From assembly GCA_964562015.1 (NCBI GenBank), contig CAZLRH010000014.1, positions 15,269 through 79,268 of the forward strand: a stretch of 64,000 nucleotides of DNA, written 5' to 3'. The stretch's first letter is position 1. Each line of letters begins with the position of its first letter. Shown in pieces: positions 53,029 through 60,567 of this stretch. Under the pieces are notes generated by a model, which had not been told where the DNA came from, did no database searches, and saw nothing but the letters and a program-made list of their open reading frames with translations. Origin of the DNA: CAZLRH01 sp964562015. GTDB lineage: Bacteria; Verrucomicrobiota; Verrucomicrobiia; Opitutales; JABDGR01. A program made the position numbers and the translations under genes.

Positions 53029-53373
53029 ATGTCCGAGAAAACCATTTTTCAGCGCATCATCGACCGCGAAATTCCCAGCCAGTCCGTCTTTGAAGACGAG
53101 CTTTGCTACGCCTTCCGCGACATCAACCCGCAGGCGCCCACGCATATTTTAATCGTGCCGAAAAAGCCCATTCCGCGCCTGGCCGAGGCGAATTTAATGG
53201 AGCAATCGCTCCTGGGACACCTATTGCTCACGGCCGCGCGCATCGCCCGTAGTGAAAAAATCGAGCGCGGTTATCGCGTCGTCATCAACAATGGAGCCGA
53301 CGGCGGTGAGACGGTGCCGCACCTGCACGTGCATTTGCTGGCGGGCCGCCCGCTGGGCTGGCCACCGGGGTGA
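53029..53373 (+). CDS. HIT-family protein (HINT/PKCI-like)
   Basis: A 114-residue histidine-triad nucleotide hydrolase. It starts SEKTIFQRIIDREIPSQSVFEDE and continues AFRDINPQAPTHILIVPKKPI, with the triad in PHLHVHLLAG (H98, H100, H102). HINT proteins hydrolyse adenosine phosphoramidates. The ATG at 53,029 was chosen; codons upstream are spacer. It lies alone between a hypothetical gene and pyrH. A second, different HIT protein is encoded at 58,187. Confidence 0.94.
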   Translation: MSEKTIFQRIIDREIPSQSVFEDELCYAFRDINPQAPTHILIVPKKPIPRLAEANLMEQSLLGHLLLTAARIARSEKIERGYRVVINNGADGGETVPHLHVHLLAGRPLGWPPG

Positions 53374-53576
53374 GGAGGGCGGAGGAGAAGTTTTAAGAAT
53401 TGCACCGCTGAGTACGCAGAGCGCGCAGAGTTAAGGAAGCATCGACAATCGATTTGAGGGGGGGTGCCACATTTTGAATTTTGAATCTTCCTTTTTGAAT
53501 CATCCTTTTTGAATCTTTCAGTTCCCACCCGCGCAGGATTGACGCCGCCCGTTCTATATAAGATAACCCTTCGCGC

Positions 53577-54317
53577 ATGAAGTCCTCCCGTTCCCGGTCC
53601 AAGGCCAAGCCCAAGTTCCGCCGCATCGTCCTCAAGCTCAGTGGCGAAGCGCTCCGCAATTACGCCAAGGGCGAACCGATTGACACGGAAATCCTGGCGC
53701 GGTTGTGCAAGCAGATTAAGCAAATCCATGCGCTGGGCGTGCAGGTGGGCATCGTCGTCGGCGGGGGCAACATCTTTCGCGGGCTCTCGGGCCGCCAGCG
53801 CGGCACCGACCGCGCCACCGGCGATTACATGGGCATGCTGGCCACCGTCATCAACGGCTTGGCGCTGATGGATTCCCTGGAGCGCATCGGCGTGCCGGTG
53901 CGGGTGATGACGGCCATCCCGATGGACAAGGTGGCCGAGCCCTACATCCTGCGCCGGGCCATCCGCCACCTCGAATGCCGCCGCGTCGTCATCTTCGTCG
54001 CCGGCACGGGCAACCCGTATTTTTCCACCGACACCACCGCCGCCCTCCGCGCCTCGGAGATCGGCGCCCAGATTTTGATGAAGGCCACGAAAGTCGACGG
54101 CGTGTACGACAAGGACCCGCACAAATTCCCCGACGCGAAAAAATACGCCACCCTCTCTTACCTCGATGCCCTGCGCCAGCGCCTGAACATCATGGACTCG
54201 ACCGCCTTTTCCCTCTGCCTCGACAATAACATCCCCATCCTCGTGTTTGACCTCGACGCCCCGGACGGCATTCTCAAGGCCGTCCTCGGCCAGAGCAGCG
54301 GCACGCTGGTGAAATGA
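53577..54317 (+). CDS. pyrH: UMP kinase
   Basis: A 246-residue amino-acid kinase-fold enzyme that phosphorylates UMP to UDP. Visible are FRRIVLKLSGEAL, GIVVGGGNIFRG, RATGDYMGMLATVINGLALMDSLE, FVAGTGNPYFSTDTTAALRASEIGAQILMKATKVDGVYDKDP and FDLDAPDGILKAVLGQSSGTLV. It is followed by frr about 180 bases downstream in the pyrH-frr order common in bacteria. The 15-residue basic N-terminal extension is not unusual. Confidence 0.97.
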   Translation: MKSSRSRSKAKPKFRRIVLKLSGEALRNYAKGEPIDTEILARLCKQIKQIHALGVQVGIVVGGGNIFRGLSGRQRGTDRATGDYMGMLATVINGLALMDSLERIGVPVRVMTAIPMDKVAEPYILRRAIRHLECRRVVIFVAGTGNPYFSTDTTAALRASEIGAQILMKATKVDGVYDKDPHKFPDAKKYATLSYLDALRQRLNIMDSTAFSLCLDNNIPILVFDLDAPDGILKAVLGQSSGTLVK

Positions 54318-54319
54318 CG

Positions 54320-54492
54320 AAAAGGATGAGGGATGAGGGATGAAAATAAAGCTCAGTGCTTACTCTTTCATCCATGATCTTCAGCTAATTTCCTCATTTC
54401 TATTCCTTGCTTTTCCTAACATCTCCCCCTTCCCATCCTTCGCCTTTTCAGCTTAATCCTTTCCATTTCCTCCTTCATCCTTCATCCTTTCC
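54320..54492. repeat. Intergenic inverted repeat (GGATGA/TCATCC type)
   Basis: AAAAGGATGAGGGATGAGGGATGAAAA at the left is mirrored by TTCATCCTTCATCCTTT at the right. It fills the pyrH-frr spacer, and the strong right arm ends six bases before the frr ATG. It may affect frr expression or mRNA stability. Confidence 0.6.
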
Positions 54493-54495
54493 CCC

Positions 54496-55056
54496 ATGGA
54501 CCCCAAAAAAATCCTGTCTGACGCCCGCTCCGCCATGATGAAAGCGGTGGACTTCACCAACCACGAATTCGCCTCGCTGCACACCGGCAAGGCCACGCCG
54601 ATGATGGTCGAGACGCTGCCGCTCGACGCCTATGGCAGCAGCATGCGCATCAAGGAAGTGGCCGCCATCACCACGCCGGATGCCCGCACCATCCAGATTC
54701 AGCCGTGGGACAAGGGCCTGTTGCGCGAAATCGAGAAAGCCATCCAGGTCGCCAAACTCGGCTTCAATCCCATCGTCCAAGGCGACCTCATCCGCGTGCC
54801 GGTGCCCGAGCTTTCGCGCGAGCGCCGCCAGGAACTCGCCAAGATGGCGCATTCCCACGCCGAGGAAGGCCGCATCCGCGTGCGCACGGCCCGCCGCGAA
54901 GCCAACGATGCCCTGAAAAAAGGCAAGTCCGCCGGCACGCTTTCCGAGGACGACCTCAAGCGCGGCGAAAAAGATGCCCAAACCGAGCACGACAAATACA
55001 TCGGGGAAATCAACAAGCACCTCGCCGCCAAGGAAGCGGAGTTGATGAAGGTGTGA
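54496..55056 (+). CDS. frr: Ribosome recycling factor
   Basis: A 186-residue protein that splits post-termination ribosomes with EF-G. The first helix (MKAVDFTNHEFASLHTGKATPMMVETLPLDAYGS) and PLNQVAAITTPDART-type loop (VAAITTPDARTIQIQPWDKGLLREIEKAI) are characteristic, as is LGFNPIVQGDLIRVPVPELSRERRQELAK. The C-terminal helix ends DKYIGEINKHLAAKEAELMKV. The length is normal. It is followed by a palindromic repeat and proB. Confidence 0.97.
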   Translation: MDPKKILSDARSAMMKAVDFTNHEFASLHTGKATPMMVETLPLDAYGSSMRIKEVAAITTPDARTIQIQPWDKGLLREIEKAIQVAKLGFNPIVQGDLIRVPVPELSRERRQELAKMAHSHAEEGRIRVRTARREANDALKKGKSAGTLSEDDLKRGEKDAQTEHDKYIGEINKHLAAKEAELMKV

Positions 55057-55059
55057 TTT

Positions 55060-55160
55060 TCCAAGGCAACCGCAGATGGCGCAGATTTACGCGGATTTTT
55101 TACTGCGCTTGTCGTTATCCGCCATCTGCGTTAATCTGCGCCATCTGCGGTTCCTTCTTT
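55060..55160. repeat. Intergenic palindrome (GCAGATTTACGC type)
   Basis: AACCGCAGATGGCGCAGATTTACGCGGAT is mirrored by ATCCGCCATCTGCGTTAATCTGCGCCATCTGCGGTT around a short centre, giving a hairpin of about 30 bp with few mismatches. It lies directly upstream of the proB start. Confidence 0.7.
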
Positions 55161-55165
55161 CCTCC

Positions 55166-56272
55166 ATGTCTCAGTCACCCGGACGCGTCCGCCGTGTAGT
55201 CCTGAAAATCGGCACCGGCATCCTTACCTCTGGCGTCGGGCAGTTGGACACGGCGAAAATCATGGCGCTGGGCCGGGAAGTCGCGGCGTTGCGCGCGGCC
55301 GGCCTGCAAGTATTGATCGTCAGCTCCGGCGCGGTCGGCCTCGGCATGGGCAAGCTCGGCCTCACCAAACGCCCGGGGAAATTGACCTCGGTGCAAAAGT
55401 GCGCAGCCGTGGGCCAGAGCATTTTGATCGACACCTGGCAGCGCGCCTTCAATCCGTTTCAACTCACCGTCGCGCAACTGCTCTTCACGCGTGACAATCT
55501 CGGGCCGCGCGGGCGGCACCTGGCGCTCAAGGATTTGTTCGAGGAAATCATCAGCGACGGGATCATTCCGGTCATCAACGAAAACGACTCAGTGAGCGTC
55601 GAGGAATTGAAATTTGGCGACAACGACACGCTCTCGGCGCTGGTCGCGAGCCTGATTGGCGCGGATTTGCTCATCCTGCTTTCCACTGCGCCGGGCTTGG
55701 TGGACCGCCAGGGCACGGGCAAAATCATCCCCGTCGTCGAGCGCATCACGCCCGAGATTGAAGCACTGGCGGGCGGGACGGAAAGCGCGACAGCGGTCGG
55801 CGGCATGATCAGCAAGCTTTCGGCGGCGAAAATCGCCACGCGCTCGGGTTGCGGGGTCATCATCGCCGCAGGCCACGACGCCGCCATCCTGCCCCGCCTG
55901 CTCGCGGGCGAGGCACCCTGCACCTTTTTTGTGCCGGAAAAAATTCCGCTTGAAATGCGCAAACGCTGGCTGGCGTGGTTTCAGCATCCCGCCGGGACAG
56001 TGCGCGTGGACGCCGGGGCCGAACGCGCGCTGCGCGACAAGGGCGGCAGTTTGCTGGCGAAAGGCGTCAGCAGTGTCGAAGGCGATTTTGCGGCGGGCGA
56101 TGTCGTCGCCATCGTGGGCCCGACGGGCCAGGTGGTGGCGCGCGGCATCACCCAATTCAGCGCCGAAGAAGCCGCTGCGATCGCCGGCAAAACCAGCGCC
56201 GAAATTTCAAAAAAGTTTCCCGGCCGCAAAAAACTCGACCTCATCCATCGCGACTCGCTGGTGGTGCTGTGA
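55166..56272 (+). CDS. proB: Glutamate 5-kinase
   Basis: A 368-residue enzyme catalysing the first step of proline synthesis. The amino-acid kinase domain begins RVVLKIGTGILTSG and contains VSSGAVGLGMGKLGL, IPVINENDSVSVEELKFGDNDTLSALVASLIGADLLILL and GTGKIIPVVERIT. A C-terminal PUA domain (SLLAKGVSSVEGDFAAGDVVAIVGPTGQVVARGI) completes it. The ATG at 55,166 begins MSQSPGR and follows the palindrome directly. No proA is adjacent. Confidence 0.96.
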   Translation: MSQSPGRVRRVVLKIGTGILTSGVGQLDTAKIMALGREVAALRAAGLQVLIVSSGAVGLGMGKLGLTKRPGKLTSVQKCAAVGQSILIDTWQRAFNPFQLTVAQLLFTRDNLGPRGRHLALKDLFEEIISDGIIPVINENDSVSVEELKFGDNDTLSALVASLIGADLLILLSTAPGLVDRQGTGKIIPVVERITPEIEALAGGTESATAVGGMISKLSAAKIATRSGCGVIIAAGHDAAILPRLLAGEAPCTFFVPEKIPLEMRKRWLAWFQHPAGTVRVDAGAERALRDKGGSLLAKGVSSVEGDFAAGDVVAIVGPTGQVVARGITQFSAEEAAAIAGKTSAEISKKFPGRKKLDLIHRDSLVVL

Positions 56273-56302
56273 GTCGGTTCGCCTGCCCGGCTTCAACCCC
56301 GC

Positions 56303-56971
56303 TCACCCCATCCAGCCGATCGGCTTTTTCTCCCCGGCAAATTCGGGCACCTCGCGCACCCGTTGTACCGCCACCTCCAAATCGCGTTTTAGTTTCTCGG
56401 GCAGTTTTCCAAGGTCGCCGCCCTGAAAATACACCAGCGTGCGCAAAGTTATCATCCAATTGGTGGTTTGGGGATGGAGCGCTTCGAGATGACCCAATGC
56501 CACCGGCAGACTGAGGCCCGCCTGCAACAAGGCACCGATATCCAGATAATCTTTGGCCTCCACGCGAACGTTTATGGTGCCAAGTTTCAGCGCCAGCAAA
56601 TCCTCCGCCGACGCCACTTTGAGGCCGGTGTCGGGACACCGATCCGGCGGGTTGATCTGGCCAAAGCCAATGCCCCCAAAAAACGCGAGTTTTACGCGGC
56701 CCTCCGGCCCCGGCACCTCAAGCTCGAATGTATTTTCCTTGCTCTGCTGAATCGAACTTCCCTCTGTGCCCAAAAGCGGCATCTGCTCAATCAACCCGGC
56801 GGGCGTAAACGAACGCGCCGAAAAGAAATCAAAATCAACCGAGACTCGATGCCCTAGCCGCAGTGCCACCGCCGTCCCGCCATAGAGGACAAAATGCTCA
56901 GGCACCCGGGCCAGCAATGGCCATAGGCTCCTTTGGGGGGGCGGCAAGACGTCTAATTTCGGTTGCAACAT
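56303..56971 (-). CDS. AbiEii-like nucleotidyltransferase
   Basis: A 222-residue protein of the AbiEii/AbiGii toxin superfamily. The nucleotidyltransferase motif is LYGGTAVALRLGHRVSVDFDFFSAR. The GGTAxALRxGHRxSxDxDFF pattern gives the metal ligands D and D. A following DLLALKLGTINVRVEAKDYLDIG resembles the conserved late motif. In type IV toxin-antitoxin systems the toxin is a nucleotidyltransferase. The paired antitoxin candidate is the gene at 56,898-57,248, whose end overlaps this start by about 74 bases. The start MLQPKLD is chosen; further upstream the frame overlaps more of that gene. Confidence 0.82.
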   Translation of the reverse strand: MLQPKLDVLPPPQRSLWPLLARVPEHFVLYGGTAVALRLGHRVSVDFDFFSARSFTPAGLIEQMPLLGTEGSSIQQSKENTFELEVPGPEGRVKLAFFGGIGFGQINPPDRCPDTGLKVASAEDLLALKLGTINVRVEAKDYLDIGALLQAGLSLPVALGHLEALHPQTTNWMITLRTLVYFQGGDLGKLPEKLKRDLEVAVQRVREVPEFAGEKKPIGWMG

Positions 56972-57248
56972 AAGGCGAAGGCGGAACCTGACGCTGTGGC
57001 AACAGCGGGGTTGGGCGCAAGCCCAGACGCAAATGCCAATAATTCCATGACTCCGGAGTAAAATTACCCGCTTCGGCGCCACGCAAGGCCTGTTGAAAAA
57101 CCGCTTCGCCATGACGTTCCTCCAGCAATTTCACCATTGCCGGAGTGCCCCGATCCATCACTCGCCGCACCAAATACATAAAATCCACCTCCGCAGGCGG
57201 CTTCCACCAGACCAGCGAACGGGCTATTTTTTGCAACTCCTCATCCAT
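56898..57248 (-). CDS. Putative antitoxin partner of the AbiEii-like protein
   Basis: A 116-residue protein with IARSLVWWKPPAEVDFMYLVRRVMDRGTPAMVKLLEE and FTPESWNYWHLRLGLRP. The SWNYWHLRLGL segment and the overall pattern, ending in a short proline-rich tail, resemble the small proteins encoded just ahead of AbiEii-like genes. It would counter or regulate the nucleotidyltransferase. The 74-base overlap with the downstream gene supports coupled expression. No DNA-binding motif is clear, so the role is inferred. Confidence 0.7.
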   Translation of the reverse strand: MDEELQKIARSLVWWKPPAEVDFMYLVRRVMDRGTPAMVKLLEERHGEAVFQQALRGAEAGNFTPESWNYWHLRLGLRPTPLLPQRQVPPSPYVATEIRRLAAPPKEPMAIAGPGA

Positions 57249-57308
57249 GGATCTATTCTAATGAAAAGGTTGGGAGTAATAAACCCTTTTTTGGCGGCAA
57301 AAAACCGC

Positions 57309-57548
57309 TCAGCCGCCGCCCAAAGCTGCGGGCCGGACGGCTTGACCCGTGTCCGGGTCAATATAAGGCAATCCTCGGGCTTTGCGCCAATTGAGAAAAT
57401 TGGCGGCCAAGTCGCCCATTTCTTCGACCGCTTCGAGCTTGGCCCGCAAAGACAATTTGCTCCAACGGCGCAATTGCTCGCGCTCGGCCCCGGCGTAAGT
57501 GCACAGGCTCCAATCGATTTCCGCCGCTTGATTCGCAGGGGCGCTCAT
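57309..57548 (-). CDS. Small partner protein of the second nucleotidyltransferase
   Basis: A 79-residue protein with IDWSLCTYAGAEREQLRRWSKLSLRAKLEAVEEMGDLAANFLNWRKARGLPYIDPDTG, a mostly helical pattern. Its start overlaps the stop of the nucleotidyltransferase at 57,545 (ATGA on the minus strand), so they form one transcription unit. Together with the pair at 56,303-57,248 this makes two nucleotidyltransferase modules in tandem. It lacks a recognised motif; an antitoxin-like role is only inferred from pairing. Confidence 0.6.
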   Translation of the reverse strand: MSAPANQAAEIDWSLCTYAGAEREQLRRWSKLSLRAKLEAVEEMGDLAANFLNWRKARGLPYIDPDTGQAVRPAALGGG

Positions 57549-58051
57549 TTCTCCTCCAGTATGGCGATCTGCCGGAGTTTTTCAATGTCAATCAAGTCCT
57601 GGGGACGGCCTGCCAAAAGCTTCATTTCAATGAGGGCGGGAATCGCCACGAACCGTGCCACGGGATCTCCGCTTTGCTGCCCGCGCAACGCGCGCTCATA
57701 TTCGAGATCAAAGTCAAAGGGCTCACGCATAAAAATGTCGAGCGGCGTTTCTCGATGCCGATCGCTCCACATTTTCAAGATGATCATGCCCTTGTCTCGA
57801 ATCCACGACTCCCGTAAAGTGGCGTCGGCAAATTGTTCGCCCGTAATGGGTACCGACGGGCGATAGCCTATGCCAGCCAGCGCGACAAAGGCGCCCAGAA
57901 TATCTGACCGGCACAGCCGAATCACCAGATCAATGTCCTTGGTGAAACGCAAATATCCATGAGCATTTACGGCCAGTCCGCCTACCACCAAGTAGCGAAC
58001 ATCGGCGGCATTCAGGGCCTTGGTCACTGCTTCAAAACTCGCCAGTTTCAT
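57545..58051 (-). CDS. Nucleotidyltransferase of the AbiEii/MNT-like group
   Basis: A 168-residue nucleotidyltransferase-fold protein. The motif RYLVVGGLAVNAHGYLRFTKDIDLVIRL is the GG-x-A-x-xxHG-x-R-x-TKDID pattern, with the metal acids in DID. TPLDIFMREPFDFD supplies the third acidic region, and PALIEMKLLAGRPQDLIDIEKLRQI is the family's conserved C-terminal segment. It is the first gene of a minus-strand run. It belongs to a different subfamily from the 56,303 protein. Confidence 0.82.
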   Translation of the reverse strand: MKLASFEAVTKALNAADVRYLVVGGLAVNAHGYLRFTKDIDLVIRLCRSDILGAFVALAGIGYRPSVPITGEQFADATLRESWIRDKGMIILKMWSDRHRETPLDIFMREPFDFDLEYERALRGQQSGDPVARFVAIPALIEMKLLAGRPQDLIDIEKLRQIAILEEK

Positions 58052-58186
58052 CGGCGTCTATGGAAACCATATCGCCTGGGTCTGACAAGTACCTATCCCG
58101 ATTTTTTTGTTATTCTCCTTTCCAACCCCACTCCGGTTCATTATTTAAAGGGGAGCGGCCCGGCGCGCCGACCGGAAATTTCACGC

Positions 58187-58672
58187 ATGGAGTACCTGCA
58201 CGCCTATTGGCGAATGCCTTATATCGAGACGCCCAAACCGGAAGTCGGCGGCGACAATCCGTTTGCGCGCTTGCCCTTGCTGGGGGACGACCGCGCGGCG
58301 CTCATCGTCTGGCGCGGCCCGGCCTGTTACCTGGTGCTCAACAAGTTTCCCTACAACGCGGGCCATTTGCTGGCCGTGCCCTATCGCGAAGTGGCCGAAC
58401 TGGCGGACCTCGATGCCGCCGAGCGCATGGATTTGATGACCGCGCTCATCAAGGCCCAGGACATTCTCCACCGCGCGCTGGCACCCGACGCCTTCAATGT
58501 CGGCTTCAATTTCGGGCGTTCGGCGGGCGCGGGCATTCCGCGCCACTTGCACGGCCACATCGTACCCCGCTGGCATGGCGACGCCAACTTCATGCCCGTG
58601 CTCGCCAACACCAAAGTGCTGCCCATGGCTTTGGACACGATGTGGGAACGCCTCCGCCCCTTTGCCGAGTAA
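58187..58672 (+). CDS. HIT-family protein (second, AP4A phosphorylase-like)
   Basis: A 161-residue histidine-triad protein. It begins MEYLHAYWRMPYIETPK and has CYLVLNKFPYNAGHLLAVPYREVAELADLD, then the triad in GIPRHLHGHIVPRWHGD. The NKFPYNAGHLLxxP pattern is closer to Ap4A phosphorylase-type HIT proteins than to HINT. The ATG at 58,187 follows a spacer of 135 bases. phoH starts 21 bases downstream, so both are likely co-transcribed. Confidence 0.92.
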   Translation: MEYLHAYWRMPYIETPKPEVGGDNPFARLPLLGDDRAALIVWRGPACYLVLNKFPYNAGHLLAVPYREVAELADLDAAERMDLMTALIKAQDILHRALAPDAFNVGFNFGRSAGAGIPRHLHGHIVPRWHGDANFMPVLANTKVLPMALDTMWERLRPFAE

Positions 58673-58693
58673 ATCATCCCCCCAACCCCCCGC

Positions 58694-59662
58694 ATGGAAC
58701 CTCGTGTGCTCAAATTCCCCAGCCCGCGCCTGCTCAGCCAGTTGTATTGCAGCCGGGAAGCGAACCTCGCCAAAGTCGAGCAGGCCTTTAATGTCAAGTT
58801 GGTGACGCGCGAGGACTGGCTCCAAATCGACGGGGCCGAGCCGGATGTCGAGCACACGGCCCAGTTGTTTGAACTGCTTAATGCCGCGCGCGCCCAAGGC
58901 ATGACCATTTCGCAGGTGGATTTTGACAACATGCTCGCGGCGGTGGGCCGCGGCGAGACCGCCCAGTTGCGCGAGTTGTTTGAAAACCCGCTGGTTCTGC
59001 GCATGAAGCGCGGCACCATCGTGCCCAAAACGCTCAACCAGCGCCGGTACCTGCAATTCATCCGCAAGCAGGACATCGTTTTTGGCATCGGCCCGGCCGG
59101 CACGGGCAAGACTTACCTCGCCGTCGCCGCCGCGCTCTCGGCCCTGCTCGACAACCAGGTCGAAAAAATCATCCTCACCCGCCCGGCCGTGGAAGCCGGC
59201 GAGGCCCTGGGCTTCCTGCCCGGCGATTTGCAGGAAAAAATCCTCCCCTACCTGCGCCCCTTGTACGACGCCATGAACGACATGATCGGCAAGGAGGACT
59301 GCGCGCGGCTGATTGAGAAAGGGGTGATTGAAATCGCGCCGCTGGCCTACATGCGCGGGCGCACGCTCTCCAATGCCTACATCATTTTGGACGAAGCCCA
59401 AAACACGACGCCCGAGCAGATGATGATGTTCCTCACCCGCCTGGGCGACCGCTCGCGCATCATCGTCACCGGCGACATCACGCAGGTGGACTTGCCACGC
59501 TCAAAATCCTCCGGCCTGAAGCAAGCCATCCAAGTGCTGCAAGGCGTCGCGGGCATCAAGTTCTTCTATTTCGAGTATTCGGACGTCGTCCGCCACCCGC
59601 TCGTCAGCGCCATCATCCGCGCGTATGAGGCGTTCCATTCGGAGTCGACGCGGTCGGATTAG
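58694..59662 (+). CDS. phoH: PhoH-family ATPase
   Basis: A 322-residue PhoH protein. Walker A is GIGPAGTGKTYLAVAAALSAL and Walker B is AYIILDEAQNTTPEQMMMFLTRLG. KIILTRPAVEAGEALGFLPGDL and IVTGDITQVDLPRSKSSGL are characteristic. The N-terminal 80 residues are the usual KH-like extension. PhoH ATPases are linked to RNA metabolism, and in several bacteria phoH lies near ybeY; here it follows a HIT gene. Its last 17 codons are duplicated 3.4 kb downstream. Confidence 0.95.
   Translation: MEPRVLKFPSPRLLSQLYCSREANLAKVEQAFNVKLVTREDWLQIDGAEPDVEHTAQLFELLNAARAQGMTISQVDFDNMLAAVGRGETAQLRELFENPLVLRMKRGTIVPKTLNQRRYLQFIRKQDIVFGIGPAGTGKTYLAVAAALSALLDNQVEKIILTRPAVEAGEALGFLPGDLQEKILPYLRPLYDAMNDMIGKEDCARLIEKGVIEIAPLAYMRGRTLSNAYIILDEAQNTTPEQMMMFLTRLGDRSRIIVTGDITQVDLPRSKSSGLKQAIQVLQGVAGIKFFYFEYSDVVRHPLVSAIIRAYEAFHSESTRSD
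59608..59660 (+). repeat. Direct repeat, left copy (phoH 3' end)
   Basis: This 53-bp segment codes the last residues of PhoH (A-I-I-R-A-Y-E-A-F-H-S-E-S-T-R-S-D). It matches 63,076-63,128 at 48 of 53 positions in the same orientation. All differences but one pair (F to Y) are synonymous in the phoH frame. Confidence 0.8.
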
Positions 59663-59823
59663 GGCGGGAGCAACCTCAAGCAGGGATTACGCCATGCATC
59701 AAGATCAGGCAGACATCATGCCCTTCCGAAATTCAGCCTCCGGCATTTATCATTTATCATTTAACAATTAACAATTATCATTTCCAGCACCCCGCCCGCT
59801 TTTACTCCTCTACCCCAAAAAAG

Positions 59824-60159
59824 CAAATTTCTATCACTAGTATCAGTAATGTGGCCAACGCCCGGCTCATTACCACCAACACCATTCGCTACAACTCCAA
59901 CAAAGGTCTTTCGCAACAGCGGACATTGACCTTTGACGCCGCGCTGCTTCAGCCGGGTGAAAATACCCTGACGCTCACGGTGCCGGGCGGCGACCTGCAA
60001 AGCGGCGTCGTGTGGGATTACCTCCGCTTGGTACTGAATCAAAATTTCAAACTCGACGGCACCCCATTGGCCTCCCCCGCCACGCGGGCGGCGGCGCGCA
60101 ATCCGGCGAATTCAACCGCAGCTATGGACGCCCGCCCGCGCCTGGGATCACTCGAATAA
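59824..60159 (+). pseudogene. C-terminal fragment of a rhamnogalacturonan lyase
   Basis: The frame codes RLITTNTIRYNSNKGLSQQ, then TFDAALLQPGENTLTLTVP and SGVVWDYLRLVLN. The FDAxLLxPGxNTLTLTVPxGxxxxGVxxDYLRLEL pattern is typical of the last beta domain of family 4 polysaccharide (rhamnogalacturonan) lyases. The catalytic part is absent upstream, and the frame starts in AT-rich spacer. It is a decayed remnant inside the islet. A pectin-degradation history would fit the beta-glucosidase nearby. Confidence 0.6.
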
Positions 60160-60196
60160 AAAAAGCGCGGGCTAAAGCCCCTAGTTGGGCCCGCGC
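60158..60196 (-). terminator. Rho-independent terminator, minus strand
   Basis: GCGCGGGC (60165-60172) pairs with GCCCGCGC (60189-60196). On the minus strand the hairpin is followed by TTTTTTTATTC. It is downstream of the beta-glucosidase gene, although about 370 bases away, and probably ends that transcript. Confidence 0.65.
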
Positions 60197-60567
60197 CTGG
60201 ATTTTATAAGTAACTTTGAGTGAACAAGTTAAAAATTTTCCCTCAAAATCGTAAAATGAATTTTGGCGTTGGGAGCTTGTTCGTATTTATTAATGAATTT
60301 AATGTTGTTGTGAGTTTTTACATAAAATAACAATTCATTTTCTTCCTATGTCCACCGCAGAACTTGAGCAGAAGGCTACGACAAGTCGCAATTTATGGAT
60401 CTTTTCCAAAAAAAGAGATGCAACACTACCGGCGGGCGGGAGGGCGAGAAATATAGCGAAGCGGAATGGACGCCCATAAGTTCCCAAGACTGCGAAGGGG
60501 GATATCTTCGCCTACGATTAGGTTGTTGAAGCGAAGCTTGAGGGCAGTACTTAGATTCGAAGGAGGG
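60197..60567. other. AT-rich gene-free stretch
   Basis: This stretch has an AT-rich first half and no convincing gene. A 43-codon frame at 60,347 lacks recognisable sequence. It is probably the 3' untranslated region or a relic of the islet. Confidence 0.5.

Noticed and set aside
60347..60478. A 43-codon plus-strand frame starting MSTAELEQ
   Set aside because: No ribosome binding site, no recognised sequence, and the composition matches surrounding decayed DNA.
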